Part shown: in pieces, positions 7,349 to 15,537 of the stretch
How the letters are laid out: the number at the start of each line of letters is the position of its first letter
Position numbering within the stretch: position 1 is the stretch's first letter
Assembly: GCF_023913755.1 (NCBI RefSeq)
Contig: NZ_JAMXBJ010000047.1
Location: 124,001-188,000 of the forward strand
Direction of reading: 5' to 3'
Origin: Pseudarthrobacter cellobiosi
GTDB taxonomy: Bacteria; Actinomycetota; Actinomycetes; Actinomycetales; Micrococcaceae
Length of the DNA stretch: 64,000 bases
Program-made: the position numbers and the translations under genes
Notes under the pieces: model-generated
Told to the model about the DNA's origin: nothing
Database searches by the model: none
What the model saw: the letters and a program-made list of their open reading frames with translations, nothing else

Positions 7349-9259
7349 ATGAGCCAAGACACCGTCGAACTCTCATCCGTTGCCGACGACGGCACGGCAG
7401 AAGCGCTCGTCGCCGACTCATCCGAGGGGCAGGGCAAAGGCGCCCCGGCCCAGGCAGCGCCGGCCCAGGCCGCCCGCGAAGTCGCCAAGGGCGTGCAGAA
7501 AATGACACCGTCGGAGGCCTTCGTGGAGACGATGGTCGCCAACGACGTCACCGACATTTTCGGCATCATGGGTTCAGCCTTCATGGACGCCATGGACATC
7601 TTCGCCCCCGCAGGCATCCGCCTGGTTCCGGTGGTCCACGAGCAGGGCGCAGCCCACATGGCTGACGGCTATGCCCGTGCCAGCGGCCGCCACGGCGTGG
7701 TCATCGGCCAGAACGGCCCGGGCATCAGCAACTGCGTCACCGGCATCGCAGCGGCATTCTGGGCGCACAGCCCGGTGGTCATCGTGACGCCGGAAGCCGG
7801 CACCACGGGCATCGGCCTCGGCGGCTTCCAGGAGGCCAAGCAGCTGCCCATGTTCCAGGAATTCACCAAATACCAAGGCCACGTGACCCACCCGGCCCGC
7901 ATGGCCGAATTCACCGGCCGCTGCTTCGACCGCGCCATGTCTGAAAACGGACCCACCCAGCTGAACATCCCGCGTGACTACTTCTACGGCGAGATCACTG
8001 TGGAGATCCCGCAGCCGCGCCGCGTGGACCGCGGCGCCGGCGGTACCAAGAGCCTGGACGAGGCAGCGGCCCTGCTCGCCACGGCCAAGTTCCCCGTGAT
8101 CGTCTCCGGCGGCGGCGTCGTCATGGCCGACGGCGTGGAGGAATGCAAGGCCCTGGCCGAACGCCTGGGCGCCCCGGTGGTCAACAGCTACCAGCACAAC
8201 GACTCCTTCCCGGCCAGCCACCCCCTCTGGGCCGGACCGCTGGGCTACCAGGGATCCAAGGCGGGAATGAAGCTCATCTCCCAGGCCGACGTCGTGATCG
8301 CCCTCGGCACCCGCCTGGGCCCGTTCGGCACCCTGCCGCAGTACGGCCAGGCGTACTGGCCCACCGAAGCGAAGATCATCCAGATCGACGCCGACCACAC
8401 CATGCTGGGCCTGGTCAAGAAGATCAGCGTGGGCATCTGTGGCGATGCCAAGGCCGTGGCACTTGAACTGGGCAAGCGCCTGGACCAGCTCACCCTCGCC
8501 TGCGACGCCACGAAGGCCGAGCGTGCCGCCACCATCAAGGCTGAGAAGGAAAGCTGGGAAGAGGAACTCACCGCGTGGACGCACGAAAAGGATGAGTACA
8601 GCCTCGACATGCTCGAGGAGCACAAGAACGAGGACGGCAACTGGCTGTCCCCGCGCCAGGTCCTCCGCGAGCTCGAGAAGGCCATGCCGGAGAACGTCAT
8701 GATCTCCACGGACATCGGCAATATCAACTCCGTGGCCCACAGCTACCTGCGCTTCGAGAAACCGCGCAGCTTCTTCGCCCCGATGAGCTTCGGCAACTGC
8801 GGCTACGCCCTGCCGACCATGATCGGCGCCAAGGCCGCGGCCATGGACCGTCCCGCCGTGGCCTACGCCGGCGACGGCGCCTGGGCCATGAGCATGGGCG
8901 AAGTCCTCACCGCAGTGCGGCACGACATCCCGGTTACCGCCGTCGTCTTCCGCAACCGCCAGTGGGGTGCGGAGAAAAAGAACCAGGTGGAGTTCTACAA
9001 CCGCCGCTTCATTGCCGGCGAACTCGACAACGGCGAAAGCTTCGCCGCCATGGCCCAGACCATGGGAGCCGAAGGCATCGTGGTCGACCAGCTCGACGAG
9101 GTGGGCCCCGCGCTCAAGCGGGCGCTCGCCGCCCAGATGGAAGAGGGCAAGACCACGGTCATCGAGATCATGTGCACCCGCGAACTGGGAGACCCCTTCC
9201 GCCGCGATGCCCTCGCGAAGCCGGTCCGGACGCTCGAGAAGTACAAGGACTACGTGTAA
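7349..9259 (+). CDS. xsc: Sulfoacetaldehyde acetyltransferase
   Basis: Thiamine-diphosphate enzyme converting sulfoacetaldehyde and phosphate to acetyl phosphate and sulfite, the desulfonation step of taurine breakdown. It has 636 residues. The Pyr domain holds GIMGSAFMDAMDIF and VHEQGAAHMADGYARA with the activating Glu. The C-terminal PP domain holds AYAGDGAWAMSMGE, followed by the cofactor-binding segment VFRNRQWGAEKKNQVEFY. These are Xsc signatures and distinguish it from acetolactate synthase. The first about 48 residues are an extra Ala/Gln-rich extension with a repeated APAQAA. The ATG at 7349 follows GGAGGAGGAG. An aldehyde dehydrogenase follows after a hairpin. Confidence 0.95.
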   Translation: MSQDTVELSSVADDGTAEALVADSSEGQGKGAPAQAAPAQAAREVAKGVQKMTPSEAFVETMVANDVTDIFGIMGSAFMDAMDIFAPAGIRLVPVVHEQGAAHMADGYARASGRHGVVIGQNGPGISNCVTGIAAAFWAHSPVVIVTPEAGTTGIGLGGFQEAKQLPMFQEFTKYQGHVTHPARMAEFTGRCFDRAMSENGPTQLNIPRDYFYGEITVEIPQPRRVDRGAGGTKSLDEAAALLATAKFPVIVSGGGVVMADGVEECKALAERLGAPVVNSYQHNDSFPASHPLWAGPLGYQGSKAGMKLISQADVVIALGTRLGPFGTLPQYGQAYWPTEAKIIQIDADHTMLGLVKKISVGICGDAKAVALELGKRLDQLTLACDATKAERAATIKAEKESWEEELTAWTHEKDEYSLDMLEEHKNEDGNWLSPRQVLRELEKAMPENVMISTDIGNINSVAHSYLRFEKPRSFFAPMSFGNCGYALPTMIGAKAAAMDRPAVAYAGDGAWAMSMGEVLTAVRHDIPVTAVVFRNRQWGAEKKNQVEFYNRRFIAGELDNGESFAAMAQTMGAEGIVVDQLDEVGPALKRALAAQMEEGKTTVIEIMCTRELGDPFRRDALAKPVRTLEKYKDYV

Positions 9260-9281
9260 ATCCTCAGGTCAGTCCAGCCTT

Positions 9282-9318
9282 GCCTGTGGAGGTCTTCCGT
9301 GTGGAGGCCTCCACAGGC
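9282..9318 (+). other. Intergenic hairpin after xsc
   Basis: GCCTGTGGAGG at 9282-9292 pairs with CCTCCACAGGC at 9308-9318. No T run follows, so it may be an mRNA-processing or attenuating hairpin rather than a full terminator. A related hairpin follows the aminotransferase at 15460-15495. Confidence 0.6.
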
Positions 9319-9467
9319 CTGCTTCTGGAGTTGTAGCAAGACGGAAGCGGACGCCGTGGTCCTGACTTACGGCTCCTCCTGCACGGTGCTGGTCCAGCAG
9401 CTCAGTCTTCCAGGCCCGGCCGCGACAGGGCCAGATTTCTCGGCCGACCCCATAGAAAAGGACGCTC

Positions 9468-10961
9468 ATGAGTATCCAGTCAACGACCAACTCCCGGACC
9501 TCGCAGCAGGCGCTTGACGCCATCGCCACGGTCAGCACCGGCCTGTTCATCGACGGCGAATGGGCCGAAGCGGCGTCCGGGGCCCGTTTCGACGTCGTAA
9601 ATCCCGCCACTGAAGAGGTCATCGCCACGATAGCTGACGGCGGTCCCGAAGACGCCCGCCGGGCCATCGAAACCGCCGGCCGCGTACAGAAGGAATGGGC
9701 CAAGACCTCGCCGCGCGAGCGGAGCGAGATCCTGCGCCGTGCCTACGACCTGATCACGGCCCGCCAGGATGAGCTCGCTCTCATCATGACCTCCGAGATG
9801 GGCAAGCCGTTCCCGGAGGCCAAGGGCGAAGCGGCCTACGCCGCGGAGTTCTTCCGCTGGTTCTCCGAGGAAGCCGTGCGGATCGGCGGCGACCTGACCA
9901 CCACCGGCGACGGCAAGAACCGCGTCCTCGTCTCCAAGGAGCCCGTGGGCCCCTGCGTGCTGGTCACGCCGTGGAACTTCCCCCTGGCCATGGGCACCCG
10001 GAAGATCGGCCCGGCCATCGCGGCCGGCTGCACCATGGTGTTCAAGCCCGCCAACCTCGCCCCGCTGTCCTCCCTGGCGCTCGTGGACATCCTGATCGAG
10101 GCCGGCCTGCCCAGGGGTGTGCTCAACGTTGTCTGCACCACCAAGGCTGCGGAGGTGGTGTCGCCTTGGATGGCCAGCGGCATCGCCCGCAAGGTCAGCT
10201 TCACGGGCTCCACCGAAGTCGGCGTGCGCCTGCTCCAGCAGGCATCGCAGCACGTCATGCGCTCCTCAATGGAACTGGGCGGGAACGCCCCGTTCATCGT
10301 GTTCGAGGACGCTGACCTGGACCGCGCCGTGGATGGCGCAGTCGCCGCGAAGATGCGCAACATGGGCGAGGCCTGCACGGCAGCCAACCGGCTCTTTGTG
10401 CAGCGCCCCATCGCGGACGAATTCGCCCGACGGCTGGCCGCCCGCCTCAGTGCCCTTTCGGTGGGCGACGGAGCCGACTCCGGCACCGACGTCGGGCCCC
10501 TCGTCGAAGAGAAGGCACTCACTAAAATGCAGGAACTGGTGGACGACGCCGTGTCCAAGGGCGCCACGGTGGTGTGCGGTGGCTCCCGCCCGGACCGCCC
10601 CGGCTACTTCTACACTCCTACTGTTTTGTCCGGCGTCAGCCCGGATTCCGACCTGATGAGCCAGGAGATCTTCGGGCCCGTGGCTCCTGTGGTTCCCTTC
10701 GACACCGAAGAGGAAGTCACCCGCCTGGCCAACGACACCCCGTGGGGGCTGGTGGGCTATCTCTTCACACAGGACGTGGACCGGGGCTTCCGCATGGGCG
10801 ACGCCCTTGAAGTTGGCATGGTTGGGCTCAACACTGGAATTGTCTCCAACCCTGCGGCGCCCTTCGGCGGCATCAAGGCCTCCGGCCTGGGCCGCGAGGG
10901 TGGCCGGGTCGGAATCGAGGAATTCCTCGAGACCAAGTACATGGCTATTCCCCGCGTCTAA
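9468..10961 (+). CDS. NAD(P)-dependent aldehyde dehydrogenase (succinate-semialdehyde type)
   Basis: A 497-residue aldehyde dehydrogenase of the GabD group. It has the cofactor-site Asn in TPWNF (residue 170) and Lys in VFKPAN (193). The general base Glu269 is in MELGGNAP and the nucleophile Cys303 in GEACTAAN. The ATG at 9468 lacks a strong ribosome site (GGACGC lies just upstream). It follows xsc in the same direction after about 208 bases. In this setting it could oxidise sulfoacetaldehyde to sulfoacetate, or act on succinate semialdehyde as the wider family does; sequence alone does not separate these. Confidence 0.88.
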   Translation: MSIQSTTNSRTSQQALDAIATVSTGLFIDGEWAEAASGARFDVVNPATEEVIATIADGGPEDARRAIETAGRVQKEWAKTSPRERSEILRRAYDLITARQDELALIMTSEMGKPFPEAKGEAAYAAEFFRWFSEEAVRIGGDLTTTGDGKNRVLVSKEPVGPCVLVTPWNFPLAMGTRKIGPAIAAGCTMVFKPANLAPLSSLALVDILIEAGLPRGVLNVVCTTKAAEVVSPWMASGIARKVSFTGSTEVGVRLLQQASQHVMRSSMELGGNAPFIVFEDADLDRAVDGAVAAKMRNMGEACTAANRLFVQRPIADEFARRLAARLSALSVGDGADSGTDVGPLVEEKALTKMQELVDDAVSKGATVVCGGSRPDRPGYFYTPTVLSGVSPDSDLMSQEIFGPVAPVVPFDTEEEVTRLANDTPWGLVGYLFTQDVDRGFRMGDALEVGMVGLNTGIVSNPAAPFGGIKASGLGREGGRVGIEEFLETKYMAIPRV

Positions 10962-10988
10962 GCCCAGGCTAAGGCGCGGCCGGCTGCT

Positions 10989-11022
10989 GCCGTGGGGCTA
11001 CCAGAAGCTGGTGCCCCACGGC
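10989..11022 (+). terminator. Probable terminator after the aldehyde dehydrogenase
   Basis: GCCGTGGGGC (10989-10998) and GCCCCACGGC (11013-11022) form a perfect 10-bp stem 28 bases after the dehydrogenase stop. The regulator that follows is convergent. There is no clear T run, which is common in high-GC Actinobacteria. Confidence 0.6.
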
Positions 11023-11131
11023 ATACCGGGATGTCTGGCGGCAATTTTCTCCGCCGCATGCCTGCCGGACCACAACAGCGCCCGCAGCGGGGCATCAGCC
11101 GTTCTGGTGTCTGATGGGCCCCGTCAGGCCG

Positions 11132-12625
11132 CTATCCAGCGGCGATTTTGGGTCTGCCGTCTCTCCCGGCAAGCAGGATCTTTGCTTCCTCGCCGACCAC
11201 TGCCAAACCCTCCGCAATTGAGCGCGAGGGAATGGCGCCAAAACCAATCCTGAAGCAATTCCGCGGTGCGTCCGGTTGGATGAAATAAATATCGCCACGT
11301 TCAATGAGCACTCCGCGCTTTTCTACGGCGCGGACCAACTCCAAGGCATCCAGCCCGGGTGGCCCCTCCACCCAAAGACTGACGCCGCCGGGCGGGTAGG
11401 GGCCCTGCTCCCACGGCAGGCACTGCGCGGAGATCTCGGTGACCGTCTCCCAGCGCGTCTTCAGCTGCCGCCGGTGGCGGCGCAGGGCGCGGTGGTAGTC
11501 GCCACTGTCGATCATCAGGGCGAGGGCGCGCTGCATGTGCCCGGGAGGGTGGCGTACCTGATACCGCCGCACGCGCCGCAGTTCCGTGATCAGTTCCGCG
11601 GGCCCCACCAGGAACCCCAGCCGCAGCCCCGGGGAGAGGAACTTGGAGAATGTGCCGAGGTACAGCACGTCGCCGGTGGAGTCCAGCGCCTTCAGCGCGG
11701 GGCTGGGGCTGCCTTCATAGCGGAATTCGCTGTCGTAGTCATCCTCGATGAGCACCGTTCCGGAAGTGGCGGCGAGCTTGAGCAGACGACGGCGGCGCTC
11801 CATGCTCAGCGTGACGTTGGTCGGGTGGTGGTGGCTGGGGGTGACATACAGGAGGGCGGTGCCGCTAAGGGTCCCGGGGAGGCAGAGTCCGTCCCCGTCG
11901 ACGTCGATGCCGTAGACCTGGGCGCCGGTGCGCAGGAAGATGTGGCGGGCGTCAAGATAGCCGGGGTTCTCGATGCCCACGCGCTGGTGGGGGCCGAGCA
12001 GCGTCCTGGCCAGCAGGTCCAGACCCTGCTGGGAGCCCACCGTGATGAGGACTTCATCCGGCCCGGCCTCAATGCCGCGTGCGGGAAGGATCTGGCGGCG
12101 GATCATCTCGATGAGCATGGGGTCGTCCGCGCCTACGCTGTCCTGGAGGCTGGCGGAGCGGTGGGGCTGGTACAGGGCTTCGCGCAGGCTCCGCACCCAG
12201 GCGGTGGCAGGGAAGCTGTTGACATCCACCTGGCCGGCGACGAACGGGTATGGGTAGGTGTACCAGTCCGGGGTCTTTTCCACCTCCGGGATGTCTTCGT
12301 CGGCGTAGCGCCGCATCCGGGAGGACCAATCGATCATCGAATCCGTGGCGGGCACCTCGGCCTCGGCCGCGGCCAGCATTTCCGGGTTGACGAAGATCCC
12401 GCTGCGCTCATGGCTGATCACCAGGCCCTCGGTGAGCAGCTCCTGGTAGGCCAGGTTGATGGTGTTGCGGGCAACCTTGAGCTCGGCGGCCAGCTCGCGG
12501 GAGCTGGGGAGCCTGCGGCGTGAATCGAAGATACCGACGGCGATGCCGTGCTCGATGACGCGGCGGACCTGCCGGTACAGGGGTTCGCTGGAACTGCGGT
12601 CAATCTCTATGAGTGTCCGTGGCAC
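11132..12625 (-). CDS. MocR/TauR-like GntR-family regulator with aminotransferase domain
   Basis: A 497-residue MocR regulator: an N-terminal GntR winged helix (about 10-78, LPSSRELAAELKVARNTI) joined to a type-I aminotransferase fold used as effector domain. PLP-binding features are retained: DDYDSEFRY with the ring-contacting residues, and the Schiff-base lysine near residue 326 in GTFSKFLSPGLRLG. TauR, PdxR and GabR belong to this family and sense amino compounds through PLP. Position beside ald and the taurine aminotransferase suggests a TauR-like activator of taurine genes (inference). It reads in the same direction as ald and is separated from it by a strong terminator. Confidence 0.9.
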   Translation of the reverse strand: MPRTLIEIDRSSSEPLYRQVRRVIEHGIAVGIFDSRRRLPSSRELAAELKVARNTINLAYQELLTEGLVISHERSGIFVNPEMLAAAEAEVPATDSMIDWSSRMRRYADEDIPEVEKTPDWYTYPYPFVAGQVDVNSFPATAWVRSLREALYQPHRSASLQDSVGADDPMLIEMIRRQILPARGIEAGPDEVLITVGSQQGLDLLARTLLGPHQRVGIENPGYLDARHIFLRTGAQVYGIDVDGDGLCLPGTLSGTALLYVTPSHHHPTNVTLSMERRRRLLKLAATSGTVLIEDDYDSEFRYEGSPSPALKALDSTGDVLYLGTFSKFLSPGLRLGFLVGPAELITELRRVRRYQVRHPPGHMQRALALMIDSGDYHRALRRHRRQLKTRWETVTEISAQCLPWEQGPYPPGGVSLWVEGPPGLDALELVRAVEKRGVLIERGDIYFIQPDAPRNCFRIGFGAIPSRSIAEGLAVVGEEAKILLAGRDGRPKIAAG

Positions 12626-12670
12626 GATTCGCCTCCCAAGCAGCGCGGTGAAGTATCAGGACCGAAAGAA

Positions 12671-12699
12671 GCGGGGGAGTTCAGTATGAACTCCCCCGC
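12671..12699 (-). terminator. Intrinsic terminator of ald
   Basis: A perfect 13-bp stem with a 3-base loop: arm 12671-12683 (GCGGGGGAGTTCA) pairs with 12687-12699. On the minus strand it is followed by TTCTTTC. It separates ald from the MocR gene downstream. Confidence 0.9.
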
Positions 12700-12719
12700 C
12701 AAGAATTTCTCTTTGTACT

Positions 12720-13841
12720 TTAGCTACGGGCCAAAGATTCCAGTGAATCAACGACGTCGATGCCATGCGCCGCGCCGACCGCGGTGTTGGTCAGGCGGCC
12801 GCCCAGGGTGCTCAGGCCTGCGCGCAGTGCCGCATTCTCGGCCACGGCCCGCTCCACGCCCTTGTCGGCGATCTGCAGAACGTACGGAAGCGTGACGTTG
12901 GTCAGCGCGTAGGTGGAGGTGTGGGGGACGGCGCCCGGCATGTTGGCCACGCAGTAGAAGACGGAGCCGTGGACGCGGAAGGTGGGTTCCTGATGCGTGG
13001 TCGGGTGCGAATCCTCGAAGCAGCCGCCCTGGTCAATGGCGATGTCCACCAGGACGCTGCCGGGCTTCATACGGGAGACCAGCTCGTTGGAGATGATCTT
13101 GGGTGCCTTGGCCCCGGGGACCAGCACGGCGCCGATGACGAGGTCGGCCTGGATGACCTCCTGCTCGATGGCGAGCTGGTTGGCGGCGAGCGTGCGGACC
13201 CGGCCCTGGTACATGCGGTCCGCGGCGCGCAGCTTGTCCACGTTCTTGTCGAAGAGGACCACGTCCGCCCACATGCCGGCGGCCACGGCAACGGCGTTCA
13301 TGCCGGACACGCCGGCGCCGATGATGACCACGCGGGCAGGTGCCACGCCGGAGACGCCGCCGATCAGTACGCCGCGTCCGCCCTCGGGGCGGGTCAGGCA
13401 CTGTGCGCCCACCAGGGGAGCCAGCCGGCCGGCCACCTCGCTCATGGGGAACAGCAGCGGCAGCGAGCCGTCTTCGAGCTGGACCGTCTCGTAGGCAATG
13501 GATGTGCTGCCGGCGTCGAGCAGGGCCCGGGTGCAGGCCTCGTCGGCGGCCAGGTGCAGGTACGTGAAGATCGTCAGGTCCGGACGCATGCGGTGGTATT
13601 CCTCGGCGATCGGCTCCTTGACCTTAAGCAGCAGATCGGCGGCGGCCCAGACCTCGTCGGCCGTCTGAAGGATGGTGGCTCCCGCTACCGTGTACGCATC
13701 ATCGGAGATGGACGAGCCCTCTCCGGCGCCGGCCTCGATGAACACCTCGTGGCCGTGGGCAACGAGCTCGTGGACGCCGGCCGGCGTGACGGCTACTCGG
13801 TATTCGTGGGACTTGATTTCCTTCGGGATGCCGATCTTCAT
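12720..13841 (-). CDS. ald: Alanine dehydrogenase
   Basis: NAD-dependent L-alanine dehydrogenase, 373 residues, the usual family length. It starts MKIGIPKEIK and has the substrate-binding Lys75 (LKVKEP) and catalytic His96 (YLHLA). The Rossmann motif is VIIGAGVSGMNA, and VLVDIAIDQGGCFE near 267-280 holds the second catalytic acid. In the taurine pathway it deaminates the alanine formed by the aminotransferase, regenerating pyruvate and releasing ammonium. The ATG at 13841 follows GGAGGTCACA. It is divergent from the aminotransferase across a 232-base gap carrying repeated motifs. Confidence 0.95.
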   Translation of the reverse strand: MKIGIPKEIKSHEYRVAVTPAGVHELVAHGHEVFIEAGAGEGSSISDDAYTVAGATILQTADEVWAAADLLLKVKEPIAEEYHRMRPDLTIFTYLHLAADEACTRALLDAGSTSIAYETVQLEDGSLPLLFPMSEVAGRLAPLVGAQCLTRPEGGRGVLIGGVSGVAPARVVIIGAGVSGMNAVAVAAGMWADVVLFDKNVDKLRAADRMYQGRVRTLAANQLAIEQEVIQADLVIGAVLVPGAKAPKIISNELVSRMKPGSVLVDIAIDQGGCFEDSHPTTHQEPTFRVHGSVFYCVANMPGAVPHTSTYALTNVTLPYVLQIADKGVERAVAENAALRAGLSTLGGRLTNTAVGAAHGIDVVDSLESLARS

Positions 13842-13921
13842 TGTGACCTCCGGGTTGTTGATGGGTTGCGCTGCAAGTAAGTCCGCTGTGCGGGCTGCGC
13901 AGCATTATCGAAGTATGGTCC

Positions 13922-13980
13922 GGTCCAGGATGGGACCAGAAGCACCAGATGCGCGCCGGCTGACGGGACCAGACTGGACC
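13922..13980. promoter_or_regulatory. Candidate MocR/TauR operator region between ald and the aminotransferase
   Basis: GGGACCAGA occurs twice in direct orientation, at 13932-13940 and 13965-13973, 33 bases apart (about three helical turns). CTGGACC occurs at 13974-13980 and in inverted form at 13922-13928. MocR regulators commonly bind spaced direct repeats, and CTGGAC is close to what I recall of the described TauR site in Rhodobacter. This is the best visible site for the MocR regulator to act on both divergent genes. Confidence 0.5.
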
Positions 13981-14073
13981 CATCAGGCGGGCACCATGTG
14001 GCCCTGATGCCCGGTGTGGCCCCCAGCCTAGGCTTCGATCATCGCTACTCACCTCGACAAGAAGGAGATAGTC

Positions 14074-15438
14074 TTGGACGCCTCAACACTCCGGGCCCAG
14101 GCCCGGCGCCACCTCGGACCCCATTTCACACGCAAGGACACCTGGGACAGCGAGTTCCCGATTTTTGTCCGCGGCGAAGGAAGCTACCTCATTGACACCG
14201 AGGGGGACCGTTATCTGGACGGCCTCGCCGGTCTCTTCTGCGTGAACATGGGCCACGGCCGCCAGGACATTGCCAAGGCCGCCAGCGAGCAGATCAGCAC
14301 CCTGGCCTACGCCTCCAACTGGGGCTCGGCGCACCCGCCGGCCATCGAGGCCGCCGCGCTCATCGCGGACCTGGCCCCCGGCGACCTGGGCACGACGTTC
14401 TTCGTCAACTCCGGCTCCGAGGCCGTGGAGACGGCCCTGAAGTTTACCCGCCAGTACTTCCGCAGCCAGGGCCAGCCGCAGCGGACCAAAGTCATCAGCC
14501 GTGACATGGCATACCACGGCACCACCATGGGGGCCCTGTCCATTACGCAGCTGCCCAAGATCAAGGAGCCGTTCGGCGAGCTCCTGCCGGGCATCCGCAG
14601 CGTCCCGAACACCCTCGGATTCACCGGCGACTGCGGCCCGGTCACGGAGCTCGACTGCTTCCGCGCCATTGAGCGGGTGGTCCTCGAAGAGGGCCCTGAA
14701 ACCATTGCGGCCATCTTTGCCGAGCCGGTCCAGAACGGCCGCGGAGCCCTCGTGGCACCTGACGGCTACTGGCCGGCACTGCGCGCACTGTGCGACAAGT
14801 ACGGGATCCTCCTGGTCTCCGACGAAGTCATCTGCTCCTTCGGCCGGCTTGGCCACTTCTTCGGCTACGGCGTCACCGGCGTGGTCCCGGACCTGGTCAC
14901 CTTCGCCAAGGGCTCCACCTCCGGCTACGCCCCGCTGGGCGGCCTGATCGTCCGCGAGCAGCTGGTCCAAGAGCTGTTCAATTCCTCCACGGGCGGCGTC
15001 TTCACCCACGGCGCCACCTGGGGCGGGCACCCGGTGTCCACCGCCGTCGCGGTCGCCAATATCACCGCCATGCGCGACGAAAACGTCCTGGGCAACGTCC
15101 AGGAACAGGGCCCCAGGATCATGGAGGCCCTGGAATCCCTCAAGAACTCGCACCGCTGCGTCAAGGCAGTGCGGGGCACGGGCTTCTTCTACGCGATCGA
15201 ACTCATGGCGGACAGCTTCAGCGGCCGCGAACTGACCCAAGCAGAGTCGCTGAAGGTCCTGCGCGAGGTGCTCCCCGAGTCCTTCAAACGCACCAAGGTG
15301 ATCCTGCGCGGCGACGACCGCGGCGCCACCATGATCATGATCTCCCCGCCCCTGGTAGCCGACGCTGAGGTCCTGTCAGCGCTGCTGCACGGCGTGGACG
15401 GCATGCTCACCGACATCGAGAAGGCCATCCAGCCCTAA
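14074..15438 (+). CDS. tpa: Taurine:pyruvate aminotransferase (class III)
   Basis: PLP enzyme that moves the amino group of taurine to pyruvate, giving sulfoacetaldehyde and alanine. It has 454 residues. Class III features are present: VNSGSEAVETALK binding the PLP phosphate, ISRDMAYHGTT, LLVSDEVICSFGRLG with the ring-nitrogen Asp, and the Schiff-base Lys279 in TFAKGSTSGYAPLGG. The start is a TTG at 14074 behind GAAGGAGA; no ATG is available nearby. The assignment to taurine rests on neighbours (xsc, ald, pta, tauE). Close relatives act on omega-amino acids such as beta-alanine, which cannot be excluded. Confidence 0.88.
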   Translation: MDASTLRAQARRHLGPHFTRKDTWDSEFPIFVRGEGSYLIDTEGDRYLDGLAGLFCVNMGHGRQDIAKAASEQISTLAYASNWGSAHPPAIEAAALIADLAPGDLGTTFFVNSGSEAVETALKFTRQYFRSQGQPQRTKVISRDMAYHGTTMGALSITQLPKIKEPFGELLPGIRSVPNTLGFTGDCGPVTELDCFRAIERVVLEEGPETIAAIFAEPVQNGRGALVAPDGYWPALRALCDKYGILLVSDEVICSFGRLGHFFGYGVTGVVPDLVTFAKGSTSGYAPLGGLIVREQLVQELFNSSTGGVFTHGATWGGHPVSTAVAVANITAMRDENVLGNVQEQGPRIMEALESLKNSHRCVKAVRGTGFFYAIELMADSFSGRELTQAESLKVLREVLPESFKRTKVILRGDDRGATMIMISPPLVADAEVLSALLHGVDGMLTDIEKAIQP

Positions 15439-15459
15439 ACCACCGCATCCGGTTCTTCG

Positions 15460-15495
15460 CCTGCGGAGGCGCCCCCTCGTGGACGCCTCCGCAGG
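15460..15495 (+). other. Intergenic hairpin between tpa and pta
   Basis: CCTGCGGAGGCG (15460-15471) pairs perfectly with CGCCTCCGCAGG (15484-15495). A third half-copy, GCCTCCGCAGG, follows at 15507-15517. It resembles the hairpin after xsc. Without a T run it may modulate rather than end transcription into pta. Confidence 0.6.
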
Positions 15496-15537
15496 ATCCG
15501 ATGTGGCCTCCGCAGGTTCGAGATGAGAGGTACAACC

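Noticed and set aside
7574-8923. 449-codon minus-strand frame opposite xsc
   Set aside because: His/Val/Gly-rich shadow of a strongly recognisable Xsc; a high-GC antisense artefact.
12765-13880. 371-codon plus-strand frame opposite ald
   Set aside because: Composition is that of an antisense shadow, and ald on the other strand is certain.
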